A stretch of DNA of 64,000 bases from Pseudomonadota bacterium. GTDB taxonomy: Bacteria; Pseudomonadota; Gammaproteobacteria; Steroidobacterales; GCA-2729495. The translations under genes and the position numbers were made by a program. Below are positions 8,842-18,328 of this stretch, piece by piece. The stretch is from positions 47,921-111,920 of the forward strand of contig CAUJHF010000025.1 in assembly GCA_963204745.1 (NCBI GenBank). Reading direction: 5' to 3'. Within the stretch, counting starts at the first letter, position 1. Each line of letters begins with the position of its first letter. The notes beneath the pieces are model-generated. The model searched no databases. It was not told where the DNA came from and saw only the letters and a program-made list of their open reading frames with translations.

Positions 8842-10200
8842 CTAGTCGTCTTCTGCCACCTGCCTGAAGTCGATACCGAGCGAACGCAGCTTGCGATACA
8901 GGTGCGTCCGCTCCATGCCTACCCGTTTGGCGAGCTGTCCCACGCGTCCGCCGCAGAGCGCAAGCTGCTGGGTCAGATAGCTGCGTTCGAACTGTTCACG
9001 CGCTTCACGCAGGGGCATGCCGAGGAGATCCTGCTGGATGAGGGATGCAGCGCCGGACTGCGGCGGCATGAGCTGCTGTTCGAGTTCGGTCAGGCCGATC
9101 TCTTCAGGGCCGCCGGCGACCAGCAACCGGCGCACAAGTGTGGACAGTTCACGGACATTGCCGGGCCAGGGGTAATTGCGCAGCCGGTTCTGCGCCGCCA
9201 ACCCGAAGCGGCGGAATGGCAGGCCTTCCTGTTCGACCAGGGATTCGACGCATTCGCGCAGCAGTTCGGAAACATCCTCGCGGCGGTCGCGCAGCGCCGG
9301 CACCCGCAATTCCAGCTCGGCCAGGCGCGACAGCAGATCGGGACGCACCTTGTCGGCGCGTGCCGGCGACAGCGAGCAGATGACGCGGAGTTCTACAGGT
9401 ATCGTCACGGCATGCCCGACCCGCACAAAGCTGCCTTGTTCTAGGGCACCGGCCAGCAGCCGTTGCGCCTCCGGGCACAGCTCATCGAGATTACGCAAAT
9501 AGAGCGTTCCACCCGCTGCCCGCTCGAGAATTCCCGCCTCATCCTGCTCGCCAGAGCTGATGCCAAACAGGATCTGCGCCGCGTTCTCTTCCGGTACCGA
9601 GCTGCCGACCAGCGTCAGGAAGGGGCGATCTGCTCCGCCCGCAAGGCTGTGAATGTGCTGTGCAAGCACGCTGCGTCCGGAACCCGGTTCGCCGACGATC
9701 AGTACGGCCTCGGGTCGGACAGCGACGGCGGCTGCCTGGTCGCGCAACAGACGCATCGCATCGCTGCGCCCGGTGGGTGCCGGCGATGCCGGTCGCAGCC
9801 TGCGCTGTGCTTCGGCGTGATGCGCGTGGCTCGACGCCTCGAGTGCTGTCCTGACGGTCCGCAGCAACTTGGCCAGCGACAGGGGCTTTTCGACAAAATC
9901 GACCGCACCGAGACGCGTGGCTTCCACTGCAGTTTCAACGGTGCCATGGCCGGACAGGATGACCACCGGGCAGCCAGGCGCGCCGGCCTCGGTCCACTCG
10001 CGCAGCAGCGTTATGCCGTCGATGTCCGGCATCCATACATCGAGCAGGACGAGGTCGGGTGCTGCACGTTGCACTTCGCTGCGTGCCTCTGCGGCATCTG
10101 CGGCAACGCTGACGGAATAGCCCTCATCCGTGAGGATGTCGCTGATGGTGCTGCAGATGTCCACTTCATCATCGACAACCAGTATGTGTGCCGGGCTCAT
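8842..10200 (-). CDS. ntrX: NtrX-family response regulator with degenerate AAA+ domain
   Basis: 452 residues with NtrC-family architecture: receiver (about 1-120, phospho-acceptor Asp54, Lys105), AAA+ region, and a C-terminal Fis-type helix-turn-helix (GRVGQLAKRVGMERTHLYRKL). The AAA+ core is eroded. Walker A reads GEPGSGRS with Arg in place of the essential Lys (about 170-177). Walker B reads GTLYLRNL where active members have LFLDE. No GAFTGA sigma-54 contact loop is present between them. It therefore probably does not hydrolyse ATP or activate sigma-54 polymerase, and acts as a DNA-binding regulator (inference). It overlaps ntrY by four bases (ATGA) and is last in the def-fmt-rsmB-DUF4390-ntrYX operon. 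Confidence 0.9.
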   Translation of the reverse strand: MSPAHILVVDDEVDICSTISDILTDEGYSVSVAADAAEARSEVQRAAPDLVLLDVWMPDIDGITLLREWTEAGAPGCPVVILSGHGTVETAVEATRLGAVDFVEKPLSLAKLLRTVRTALEASSHAHHAEAQRRLRPASPAPTGRSDAMRLLRDQAAAVAVRPEAVLIVGEPGSGRSVLAQHIHSLAGGADRPFLTLVGSSVPEENAAQILFGISSGEQDEAGILERAAGGTLYLRNLDELCPEAQRLLAGALEQGSFVRVGHAVTIPVELRVICSLSPARADKVRPDLLSRLAELELRVPALRDRREDVSELLRECVESLVEQEGLPFRRFGLAAQNRLRNYPWPGNVRELSTLVRRLLVAGGPEEIGLTELEQQLMPPQSGAASLIQQDLLGMPLREAREQFERSYLTQQLALCGGRVGQLAKRVGMERTHLYRKLRSLGIDFRQVAEDD

Positions 10201-12440
10201 GCTTCACTCCGTGTCGGCGTCTGCAGTTCGGCCTTGTCATCCGGCCACAGGGCGCGACTCTCGCCGTTCATGTCGTTGCTCCGTGCGCGCACGGGCAGCC
10301 GCACGGTGAGCCGTGCGCCATGCAGAGGAACGTTCTCTGCCGAAACAGTACCGCCGTGCTCTTCGACCAGCTTCCTGACTATCGCAAGCCCCAGACCGGT
10401 CCCCTTGTTCTTGTTCGTGACATAGGGTTCGAAAAGGCGTGGCAGCAGTTCGGCGACGATCCCCGGTCCGTTGTCGGTGACGCTGATCTCCGCCATGCCG
10501 CGGTCTGTACCGGGAACGAAGCCCGCGGCGATTTCGATATGCGCATCGGTTTTTCCTTCCAGCGCCTCCTGGGCATTCCGTATCAGGTTATGCAGCAACT
10601 GGCGTACGCGTACCGCATCGGCCTCGATCTCGATATCGTCATCGAGTTTCAGCTGTACCGTTGGCTGCCCTTCCTGCGCCCGGTACAGCCATGCGACCTC
10701 GCTTATCAGCCTGGCCAGATCGACCCTGCCGATACTGATGGCCGGCGCACGCGCATATTCGCTGAAGGCGTTAACCATGTCGCGCATTGCCTCGACCTGC
10801 TGCACGATCGTATGAGTTGAGCGGTCGAGTACCTTGCCGTCTTCGTCGCTCATGTTGGGCAGATACCAGCGCCGGATGCGCTCGGCGGCCAGCCGTATGG
10901 GGGTCAGTGGATTCTTGATTTCGTGGGCCAGGCGTCGCGCGACCTCACCCCAGGCCGCATCCCTCTGCGCCAGCAGCAACTCGGTGACATCGTCGAACAC
11001 GACGATCGCACCACCGCCGGTTTCGGTGCCGCCCGGCAGCGGCGAACTCGCGCAGTTGAGAATCCGCCGGCTGCTATCCGTACGCAGCACGACCTGTCCG
11101 CGCCACTCGGCAGGTACACCTTGCAGATGCGGTTCCAGTGCCTCGATGAACTGCGCAACGATGGCGTTGTTGCTGCCCGCATGTTTCCAGAGGGTCCCCG
11201 TCAGGGAAGCCGGATCGAAGCCCAGCACGCTGCCCGCGGCATCATTGGCGATACGCATCGTGCCATCCGCTCCGATCGCGATGACCCCGGTTGAAAGACT
11301 GCCGAGAATGGTGGCGAGATTGGCGCGCTCGCTTTCCAGTTGCTGCCGGCTCTTGCGCCCTTCTTCGCGTGCGTTCTTCAGGCGTTCGATCATGCCGTTG
11401 AACGATTCGATCAGGAAACCGATCTCGTCCGCTGCGCCGCGCGGCAAATGCGTATCGAAGTTGCCTTTGGCGACGGCATCCGTGCCGATGGCAAGCGCCT
11501 CTATCGGCGCCGAGAGCCGGCGTGAAAAATAAAAAGCACCCGCCGCCGCCGCCAGAAGCGACAGCAGCAGGACCAGCGACAGCGTCAGCGCCAGGCTGTA
11601 TTTCAGGGGGTTGCGCAGATAGGAGAGTTCCGCGTAGCGCATGTAGGTGTCTTCAACCGCATCAGCCAGCCGCCCCTGGCGCTCGCCGACCGGGAATATG
11701 GCTTGCAGGTACCGCGGCGCGAGAGCGTCCCGGTCACCCTGGATGGTGGCCGCGGCACGGATCTGGTAGCGGTCGTTGCCCTCCGGTTCGAGCGTGACAA
11801 ACGTCCGGGTCCGGCGCAGTTCGGCAAGCACATCGTCGGCCAGCCGTGGCGGCAGGCGGGCACCCTGCATGCTCGAGCCGATAACCTGGAGTTGCCCGTT
11901 GAAGACTGTCAGCTCTACGGCACCGGCATCGGTGCGCAGTACGCCGAGTGCGCGCTGCAGGGGATCGCCCTCCAGGTTGCCGAGCGCTGCCGCCAGTGCG
12001 CCGGTCTGCAACAGTCGTGAGGTGGCCTGGGTATCGAGCGTTTCGCGGCTCAGCTTGAGCGCCGAAGAAAGCTCTGTGCTCAGGTCGGAGCCAAACCAGC
12101 TGTCAATGCCGCTGTTGATGGAATTCATCGCAAACAGGTAAACGATGAACAGGGGCGCGAGCGTCAGTCCCACGAACATCGTGACCAGCCGCAGCCGGAG
12201 CCTGGAGCCGGGGGCGTGTCGCCGGTAGTCGCGTATCAGTTGTACGAGATTGCCGGCGATCAATGCCAGCAGCAGGATTGCGGCGCTGATATTGACGCCG
12301 ATGATGACCAGGTGACGCTGGCTGAAGCCCTGCAGGCTGGGTGCGGACTGTGCGAGCAGCAGCAGGGCTGTTACGCCCAGCAGTACCGCCGCTGTAGCAA
12401 TGATCAGGCCGGCGGTACGGGCTACTCTTTGAGTGGCCAT
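10197..12440 (-). CDS. ntrY: NtrY-family sensor histidine kinase
   Basis: 747-residue membrane kinase, partner of NtrX. Several N-terminal membrane helices lie within about residues 8-110, then a periplasmic sensor segment, another membrane helix near 285-310, and a HAMP domain (SAPIEALAIGTDAVAKG). A PAS domain follows, then the phospho-acceptor box RRLAHEIKNPLTPIRLAAERI-type (catalytic His in HEIKNPLTP). The ATPase domain shows N (NLIRNAQEAL), G1 (DNGPGI) and G2 (GTGLGLAIVRKLVEEHGG) boxes. NtrYX is known for nitrogen, redox and envelope signalling; the stimulus here cannot be read from sequence. The start overlaps the DUF4390 gene by 19 bases. Confidence 0.93.
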   Translation of the reverse strand: MATQRVARTAGLIIATAAVLLGVTALLLLAQSAPSLQGFSQRHLVIIGVNISAAILLLALIAGNLVQLIRDYRRHAPGSRLRLRLVTMFVGLTLAPLFIVYLFAMNSINSGIDSWFGSDLSTELSSALKLSRETLDTQATSRLLQTGALAAALGNLEGDPLQRALGVLRTDAGAVELTVFNGQLQVIGSSMQGARLPPRLADDVLAELRRTRTFVTLEPEGNDRYQIRAAATIQGDRDALAPRYLQAIFPVGERQGRLADAVEDTYMRYAELSYLRNPLKYSLALTLSLVLLLSLLAAAAGAFYFSRRLSAPIEALAIGTDAVAKGNFDTHLPRGAADEIGFLIESFNGMIERLKNAREEGRKSRQQLESERANLATILGSLSTGVIAIGADGTMRIANDAAGSVLGFDPASLTGTLWKHAGSNNAIVAQFIEALEPHLQGVPAEWRGQVVLRTDSSRRILNCASSPLPGGTETGGGAIVVFDDVTELLLAQRDAAWGEVARRLAHEIKNPLTPIRLAAERIRRWYLPNMSDEDGKVLDRSTHTIVQQVEAMRDMVNAFSEYARAPAISIGRVDLARLISEVAWLYRAQEGQPTVQLKLDDDIEIEADAVRVRQLLHNLIRNAQEALEGKTDAHIEIAAGFVPGTDRGMAEISVTDNGPGIVAELLPRLFEPYVTNKNKGTGLGLAIVRKLVEEHGGTVSAENVPLHGARLTVRLPVRARSNDMNGESRALWPDDKAELQTPTRSEA

Positions 12441-13057
12441 TGATGCCAGTCGCTTTCCAGACTGAAGTCATCGTTCCAGAATGCCAGTATGCGCAAGGGG
12501 CCCGGCAGGTTCTGCTGGTCGAGCAGGGTACGCAGGCTGACTTCGTAACTCGCATCCGCGTCAAGCAGGCTGGCATCAACAAGCGGCAGTGCCGATATCG
12601 TGCCCAGCTCGTGGAGTGCGGCAAACAGCGTGGTGTGAGCGGTCTGTTCATCAGTGCCGAGGTTGCGCACCAGGTACCCGCGTGACAGCGGCTGCCAGGA
12701 AAGCTCGTAGTCCCTGCGCAGGGCCACGACTTCGCTGTCGGGCAGCCAGTTCCTGACTTCGTTGACTTCTGCCTGCAGACTGAATGTCAGACGGATGCCG
12801 TTCTGCAGGGCGTCGAGCATCTGCCGGTTGAGCTGGTAGTCGATACGCGCGGACAGGTACCAGACTTTGTCCCTGAGTTCGGTTCGCACATCGCGGATGA
12901 CGATGTCTGTTTCCTGGGCAAGTACCGCTGGCGTGAGACAGATGCCCCACATGATCAGCATGGCAGGCATCACAAGGTTGCGCAGCGGCCAGTGCCATGC
13001 GCTCCCGCTTCGTGCCGGGGATGCCGGATATGGAAAGAATTGCATGTACTGCTGCAT
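12422..13057 (-). CDS. DUF4390 family exported protein
   Basis: About 211 residues with a Sec signal peptide (LVMPAMLIMWGICLTPAVLA then QETD) followed by a soluble domain of the DUF4390 type (IVIRDVRTELRDKVWYLSARIDYQLN). Function is unknown. In gammaproteobacteria this family is regularly encoded just upstream of ntrY, as here, which suggests a periplasmic partner of the NtrY sensor region (inference). A shorter start at the Met near 12970 would leave just the hydrophobic signal core. It overlaps ntrY by 19 bases and follows rsmB by 41 bases. Confidence 0.85.
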   Translation of the reverse strand: MQQYMQFFPYPASPARSGSAWHWPLRNLVMPAMLIMWGICLTPAVLAQETDIVIRDVRTELRDKVWYLSARIDYQLNRQMLDALQNGIRLTFSLQAEVNEVRNWLPDSEVVALRRDYELSWQPLSRGYLVRNLGTDEQTAHTTLFAALHELGTISALPLVDASLLDADASYEVSLRTLLDQQNLPGPLRILAFWNDDFSLESDWHQWPLKE

Positions 13058-13098
13058 TGCTCAGGTTTCAGACCGGCACCGGGGACAGCCTGGCTGCA

Positions 13099-14475
13099 TC
13101 AGCCGGGCGCGAAAGCCATTAAAGCATAGTAGAAGCCGTCGGTATCCGCAGTACCTGGCAGGATCTGGCGGCCGGGATCTGCCGTGACCGTCGCACCCGG
13201 CAGATCGTCCGGGAGCGGAATCTCGCGTACTTCAGGATGAGCGGCGAGAAAACCGCTGACCACTGCGCTGTTCTCGGCGCGGAACAGTGAGCAGGTGCTG
13301 TACAGCAACTGCCCGCCCGGACGCAGCAGCGGCAAGAGTTTCTCCATCATCAGCCTTTGCCGGGCAGCCAGCGCCGGCAGATCCGCGGCGCGGCGCAGAA
13401 ACTTGATGTCCGGGTGGCGGCGGATCACACCGGTGGCCGAGCAGGGCGCATCGATGAGAATCCGGTCGAAAGGCCGGCCGTCCCACCATTCGTCCGGTGT
13501 CGTCGCATCGCCGGTGATGAGCTGTGCCGTCAGTCCCAGCCGGGTCAGATTGCTTTGAACCAGTGGCAGACGTTCTGCCGACACATCGAGTGCAGTCAGT
13601 TCGATGCCACCCGCCGCGTGCTCGAGCAGATGAGTCGATTTTCCGCCTGGCGCGGCGCAGGCATCCAGCACGCGCATGCCTGGCTGCGGATCGAGCAGGC
13701 GGGCGGCGAGCTGTGAGGCAGCGTCCTGTACGGTGACAAGTCCGGCAGCGAAGCCCGGCAGTCTGCTGGTTGCGACTGCTGTTTCCAGCTTGAGGGCGTG
13801 GGCCGCTCCCGCCAGCGTCGTTGTGACAAGGCCGGATTCGGCCTGCAGCATGGCCGCGTATTCGCTGACGGTGGTGCGCATGTTGTTGGCGCGCAGCCAG
13901 AGCGGCGGCTGTTGCTGATTGGCCTCGAGTACATCGGCCCAGCAGTCCGGCCAGTCCTGCTGCAGCTGCCTGATCAGCCAGGCCGGATGTGAGTGGCGGG
14001 CCTCAGCTGATTCCATCACGCGCGCAAGTATCGAATCAGCTTCGCGCTGATAGCGGCGCAAGGCGGCGTTGACGAGTCCCGCTGCGCGGGGCTGGCCGAG
14101 AAGGCGCGTCGCCCCGACCGTCGCTGATACAGCCGCGTAGTCCGGTTGTTCGGGGTCGTTGAGCTGAAACAGGCCGACCGAGAGCAGCGCTTCGAGTATC
14201 CGGTCGCGGCTGCGCAGCGGCCGGTCGAGCAATTCGCCGAGAATTGCCTGGTGGCGGTGATGCCATCGCACTGCGCCGAAAGCCAGCGCCTGGATGTGCG
14301 CGCGGTCGCGATCCTCGATACCTGCGGTGTCTTCTGCAGTGAGCGTGCTTTCCAGCGTTGCGCCCTGCTCGATGACCTGCAGCACCGCGCGCGCCGCCAT
14401 CGCCCGGTTGAGTGATCCGGCCGCATCCGACGGACCGCTGCGAGTCGGGCGCTGCCAGGGGCTGCGTTGCTTCAC
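13099..14475 (-). CDS. rsmB: 16S rRNA (cytosine-967-C5)-methyltransferase
   Basis: About 458 residues. An N-terminal NusB-like RNA-binding domain (about 20-160, AARAVLQVIEQGATLES) precedes a Rossmann methyltransferase with SAM motif I (VLDACAAPGGKSTHL). Motif IV holds the catalytic Cys (LIDAPCSATGVIRRHPD) and motif VI the second Cys (LLYSTCSLF). I place the start at the GTG at 14475, which overlaps the fmt stop in a GTGA arrangement. A longer upstream reading is only the shadow of fmt. Third gene of the def-led operon, translationally coupled to fmt. Confidence 0.95.
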   Translation of the reverse strand: MKQRSPWQRPTRSGPSDAAGSLNRAMAARAVLQVIEQGATLESTLTAEDTAGIEDRDRAHIQALAFGAVRWHHRHQAILGELLDRPLRSRDRILEALLSVGLFQLNDPEQPDYAAVSATVGATRLLGQPRAAGLVNAALRRYQREADSILARVMESAEARHSHPAWLIRQLQQDWPDCWADVLEANQQQPPLWLRANNMRTTVSEYAAMLQAESGLVTTTLAGAAHALKLETAVATSRLPGFAAGLVTVQDAASQLAARLLDPQPGMRVLDACAAPGGKSTHLLEHAAGGIELTALDVSAERLPLVQSNLTRLGLTAQLITGDATTPDEWWDGRPFDRILIDAPCSATGVIRRHPDIKFLRRAADLPALAARQRLMMEKLLPLLRPGGQLLYSTCSLFRAENSAVVSGFLAAHPEVREIPLPDDLPGATVTADPGRQILPGTADTDGFYYALMAFAPG

Positions 14476-15437
14476 GTGCCGAGCACCGTGCCCGCGAGCG
14501 CCCGGCTGCGGGCGAGGTCCGCAGCGGCCACTTTCTGCTTGCCCGGCAATTGCACGGTCGTGAGGTCCAGCACGCCGTTTCCGGTCCGAACGCTGATGCC
14601 CTCGCTGCCGGCAGCGATGATCTGTCCGGGTACTGCCTGTGCGTCCCCGGTCGCATTGCCGGGGTTGCGCACACTGGCGGCAAAACAGCGCAGCTGCTGT
14701 CCGGCGAGAGTGGTTTCGGCTACTGGCCACGGGTTGTAGGCGCGTATCTGCCGGGCAAGCTGGGCGGCGGGCAGTCGCCAGTCGATGCGACCATCGGCTT
14801 TGCTGATACGGCCGGCATAGCTGACGCCAGCGTCCGGTTGGGGCCGGGCCTGCAGGCTGCCGGCCAGCAGGCCATCGAGCACCGTCGACAGCGTGTCTGC
14901 GCCAAGCGCCGCCAGCCGCAGCTCAAGTTCACCGGCAGTTTCCCGCGCGTCTGTCGCAAGCCGGGCGCAACGATAGACCGGCCCGGTATCCAGACCCGCT
15001 TCCATCGCCATGATGCTGACGCCGGTTTCGTGGTCGCCGGCAAGAATCGCGGCCTGGATCGGCGAGGCGCCGCGCCAGCGCGGCAGGATCGAGGCATGTA
15101 CGTTCACGCAGCCATGTGCGGGCATGGCGAGTACCGCCGGCGGCAACAGCAGCCCGTAGGCCACTACCACAAACAGATCGGGGGCGAGTGCGCGCAGTTC
15201 AGTCTGTGCCGCTTCGGTCTTCAGCGTCGCCGGCTGCAGCACGGGAATATCGAGTTCGAGGGCCAGCTGCTTCACCGGGCTCGCGCTCAGGTGCCGGCCG
15301 CGTCCTGCCGGGCGGTCGGGTTGGGTCAGCACGGCAACCGGACGACAACCCTGGTCGCACAGCATCTGCAGCGTCGGCGTTGCAAAGGCCGGTGAACCGG
15401 CAAAGATGATCCGCGCGTCGTTCAACTTGTCGGGCAT
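14472..15437 (-). CDS. fmt: Methionyl-tRNA formyltransferase
   Basis: 321 residues, the usual length. It formylates initiator Met-tRNA. The N-terminal catalytic Rossmann domain shows RIIFAGSPAFATPTLQML, the substrate and folate loop NVHASILPRWRGASPIQ (catalytic Asn-His-Asp region), and DTGPVY. A C-terminal OB-like tRNA-binding domain follows (YNPWPVAETTL, then SVRTGNGVLDLTTVQLPGK). It lies 29 bases downstream of def and overlaps rsmB. Confidence 0.97.
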   Translation of the reverse strand: MPDKLNDARIIFAGSPAFATPTLQMLCDQGCRPVAVLTQPDRPAGRGRHLSASPVKQLALELDIPVLQPATLKTEAAQTELRALAPDLFVVVAYGLLLPPAVLAMPAHGCVNVHASILPRWRGASPIQAAILAGDHETGVSIMAMEAGLDTGPVYRCARLATDARETAGELELRLAALGADTLSTVLDGLLAGSLQARPQPDAGVSYAGRISKADGRIDWRLPAAQLARQIRAYNPWPVAETTLAGQQLRCFAASVRNPGNATGDAQAVPGQIIAAGSEGISVRTGNGVLDLTTVQLPGKQKVAAADLARSRALAGTVLGT

Positions 15438-15466
15438 GAGCTCGGAGGCGGGCGGCGGGCTGCCGC

Positions 15467-16006
15467 TCAGCGCACTGCTTCGGGCTGATGGCGGGACGAT
15501 TCCACGCTGTCTTTGCGTCGGGCCTTGGCCGCACGTTTTTTCAGCCGGCTGCGCTTGAGTTCCGAGAGGTAGTCGACAAACAGCTTGCCTTCGAGGTGAT
15601 CCATCTCGTGCTGGATGCAGACGGCCAGCAGGCCCTCGGCATCAAGTTCGAAAGACTTGCCGTCGCGGTCCAGGGCCCGGACGCGGATGCGTGCAGCGCG
15701 TTCGACCGGTTCGTTGACGCCAGGCACCGACAGGCAGCCCTCTTCACAGATATCGCTGCCCTCACGGCTGAGGATTTCCGGGTTGATGAAGCACCAGGGC
15801 TGGTCGCGGGTTTCGGACACATCCAGGACCAGCAGGCGAATATGCCTATCTACCTGTGTGGCGGCGAGGCCTATGCCCGGTGCCGCATACATGGTTTCCA
15901 ACATATTGTCGGCCAGCAGGCGGTGTTCAGCGGTAACCGCTGTGACGGGCTGCGCCTTTATCCGCAGCCGGGGATCGGGGTACTCGATGATTTTCAGCAC
16001 TGCCAT
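15467..16006 (-). CDS. def: Peptide deformylase
   Basis: 179 residues from the ATG at 16006. It removes the N-formyl group from nascent proteins. All three catalytic metal motifs are present: GIGLAATQ (44-51), EEGCLS (88-93, metal Cys) and QHEMDH (132-137, two metal His and the catalytic Glu). A basic C-terminal tail ([14 protein letters not shown]) may help ribosome binding. A start nine codons upstream is possible, but the family begins with the [11 protein letters not shown] pattern. First gene of the minus-strand operon, divergent from the LysM gene across 189 bases that include an A/T-rich stretch near 16045-16070. Confidence 0.97.
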   Translation of the reverse strand: MAVLKIIEYPDPRLRIKAQPVTAVTAEHRLLADNMLETMYAAPGIGLAATQVDRHIRLLVLDVSETRDQPWCFINPEILSREGSDICEEGCLSVPGVNEPVERAARIRVRALDRDGKSFELDAEGLLAVCIQHEMDHLEGKLFVDYLSELKRSRLKKRAAKARRKDSVESSRHQPEAVR

Positions 16007-16195
16007 GTCGCTTCCTTCACAGTTTGGCACCAAGTGCTATGTAACTTGCTCAAAATTATGATACATCTGGCAATGGTCAGCCGGGGTCGGGTTTCCCCGG
16101 GGTTGTTGTCGCATCTGGTCAGCCGCGCGAGCGCCATGATTATACCGTGGGGCCATTCGTCGTCGGCAGGCCTTCCAAGCAGGGATGGAGTCCCC

Positions 16196-17290
16196 ATGAA
16201 AATCTCCCAGTCCGGCCCAGTCCAGCAGCGTGGTTTTCGTGGCCTTCTGGCCGGTGTTTTGCTGGTGACGCTCACCAGCTTTGCGAGCGGCCTGGCTGCA
16301 CAGCAAGGTGGCGGTGTTCAGCTGAACCCGTCGCATCCGGATACTTATGTTGTGAAGCCTGGCGATACCCTGTGGGATATCTCCGCCAGATTCCTGCGCG
16401 ATCCCTGGTACTGGCCGGAGATCTGGTACGTCAACCCGCAGGTTGCTAACCCGCACCTTATCTATCCTGGCGATGTACTCACGCTCGTGTATGTCGATGG
16501 CAAACCCCAGCTTCGCCTGGAGCGGGGTAGCGTATCCGGCACCGAAAAGCTGTCGCCGCGGGTTCGTGAAGAATCGCTGGACTCGGCCATCCGCACCCTG
16601 CCGTATGGCGTTGTCGCGCCATTTCTCAGCAAGGGCATGGTGCTGGAGAAAAACGAACTCGAGAAGCTGCCCTACATTGTCGCTCTGCGCGACAGTCACC
16701 TGGTGGGCGCAACCGGCAACGATGCCTATGTCCGCGGTGACTCCATCGATCCGGACAGTGCCTATAACCTGATCCATCCGGGTGACAAGATCGTCGATCC
16801 GGATGACGGCGATGTTGTTGGCTATGAAGGTATTTTTGTCGCCGAGGCAAATGCAGGCCGTGCCGGCGACCCGGCGACGATGAAACTCACCGGCTCAACG
16901 CGAGAAGCGCTGGTGGGTGACCGTTTGTTGCCACAGCTGCCAGCGCCGCTGCCCATGCACTTCGTCCCGCGGGCACCAGACAAGCCGGTCGAAGGTCGCA
17001 TCATCCATGTCGTTGATGGCGTCACGCAGATTGGCCAGTATCAGGTCGTGATCATCAACCGCGGGACTCGCAATGGTCTCGAGTCCGGCCACGTGCTGAG
17101 CGTCTGGCAGGCCGGCGACAAAGTGCACGACCGGGTCAAAAGCGGCATCTTCAACCGTAAAGTGCAGTTGCCGGATGAGCGTGCCGGGCTTCTAATGGTG
17201 TTCAAGACCTATGACCGGATCAGCTATGCGCTGGTCATGAGTGCCGAGAGCGCCATTCATATACTCGACAAGGTGCGTAACCCGGACTGA
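16196..17290 (+). CDS. LysM-domain exported protein
   Basis: 364 residues from the ATG at 16196. A Sec signal peptide (GLLAGVLLVTLTSFASGLAAQ) is followed by one LysM domain (TYVVKPGDTLWDISARFLRDPWYWPEIW, NPHLIYPGDVL), which binds peptidoglycan. The remaining about 250 residues are a conserved beta-rich domain of unknown role, typical of the LysM protein encoded beside def and dprA in gammaproteobacteria. The upstream in-frame extension overlaps def in antisense and is not real. dprA starts 54 bases downstream. Confidence 0.92.
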   Translation: MKISQSGPVQQRGFRGLLAGVLLVTLTSFASGLAAQQGGGVQLNPSHPDTYVVKPGDTLWDISARFLRDPWYWPEIWYVNPQVANPHLIYPGDVLTLVYVDGKPQLRLERGSVSGTEKLSPRVREESLDSAIRTLPYGVVAPFLSKGMVLEKNELEKLPYIVALRDSHLVGATGNDAYVRGDSIDPDSAYNLIHPGDKIVDPDDGDVVGYEGIFVAEANAGRAGDPATMKLTGSTREALVGDRLLPQLPAPLPMHFVPRAPDKPVEGRIIHVVDGVTQIGQYQVVIINRGTRNGLESGHVLSVWQAGDKVHDRVKSGIFNRKVQLPDERAGLLMVFKTYDRISYALVMSAESAIHILDKVRNPD

Positions 17291-17344
17291 GCCGCATCGC
17301 TGCTTGCGGGAGGGTATGGTGCCTGACCCGTTGCAAGGAGCGTA

Positions 17345-18328
17345 TTGAGCACTGAAGCAAGGCTGGCCGCGGCTCTTGATGCCTGGCTTTCGGCACCGGA
17401 CCATCATCTGCTGCGGCCTGATGATCCGCACTATCCGCCATTGCTCAGGGAGATCTCACGTCCTCCTTCCGCGCTGTTCGTGGCCGGCAATCCGGATGTA
17501 CTGACCCTGCCGCAACTCGCCATCGTCGGCAGCCGGAATGCGACGGCTGAGGGTGCGGATACCGCACACAGCTTTGCCGCGCATCTCGCCGCTGCCGGTT
17601 TCTGCATCACCAGCGGACTTGCTGAAGGCATCGACGCCGCCGCTCACCTGGGTGCGTTGCATGTGCCGGAGGGCCGGACCATAGCGGTCTGCGGTACGGG
17701 CCCCGACAGCGTTTATCCGCGTCGCCATACCGGGCTCGCCGGGCAGATCGTCGCGGCCGGTGGAGCGATCGTTTCGGAGTTCGCGCCGGGCACACCGGTC
17801 TCGCGCAGCAACTTTCCACGCCGCAACCGGATCATCAGCGGCCTTTGCGTCGGTGTGCTGGTGGTCGAGGCCAGCGTCCGGAGTGGTGCGCTGATTACCG
17901 CGCGGCATGCGATGGAGCAGGGCCGCGAGGTGTTTGCCATTCCGGGCTCGATACATAATCCCGTGGCGCGCGGCTGTCATCGGTTGATACGCGAAGGTGC
18001 TCGTCTGGTGGAGACAGCAGCGGATATCGTCGATGAGCTCGGTGGTTTGCTGGCCGGTTTGCAGTCTGGCGATGAGCAGGAGCAGCAATCCGCGGATCGT
18101 CACGAGACTGCGGCGAGAGGCGTGAATTCCACTTCTGTATCCGATGCAGCACATACTGAGCTGCTGGCCGCGATGGGCTGTAATCCTGTCGCTGTCGATT
18201 TACTCGCGTCGCGCTGCGGATTGACGATCGGGGAGCTTTCCTCCATGCTTCTGATCCTCGAATTGCAGGGATTGGTGCGTTCGCTGGCTGGCGGTCGCTA
18301 TCAGAGGATCAACCGGAGCGTCGAATAA
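17345..18328 (+). CDS. dprA: DNA-processing protein DprA (Smf)
   Basis: 327 residues. It loads RecA on incoming single-stranded DNA during natural transformation. The Rossmann-like core shows LAIVGSRNATAEG, ITSGLAEGIDAAAHLGAL, VCGTGPDSVYPRRH and NFPRRNRIISGL. A C-terminal winged-helix domain (about 265-327, LLASRCGLTIGELSSMLLILELQGLV) is present, so it is the long form. The start is a TTG at 17345 with AAGGAG just upstream (17335-17340). It overlaps smg by one base (TAATG). Its presence alone does not prove competence. Confidence 0.95.
   Translation: MSTEARLAAALDAWLSAPDHHLLRPDDPHYPPLLREISRPPSALFVAGNPDVLTLPQLAIVGSRNATAEGADTAHSFAAHLAAAGFCITSGLAEGIDAAAHLGALHVPEGRTIAVCGTGPDSVYPRRHTGLAGQIVAAGGAIVSEFAPGTPVSRSNFPRRNRIISGLCVGVLVVEASVRSGALITARHAMEQGREVFAIPGSIHNPVARGCHRLIREGARLVETAADIVDELGGLLAGLQSGDEQEQQSADRHETAARGVNSTSVSDAAHTELLAAMGCNPVAVDLLASRCGLTIGELSSMLLILELQGLVRSLAGGRYQRINRSVE

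Noticed and set aside
14476..14730. In-frame 85-codon N-terminal extension of rsmB
   Set aside because: It overlaps fmt in another frame and lacks RsmB similarity; the GTG at 14475 overlaps the fmt stop as GTGA.
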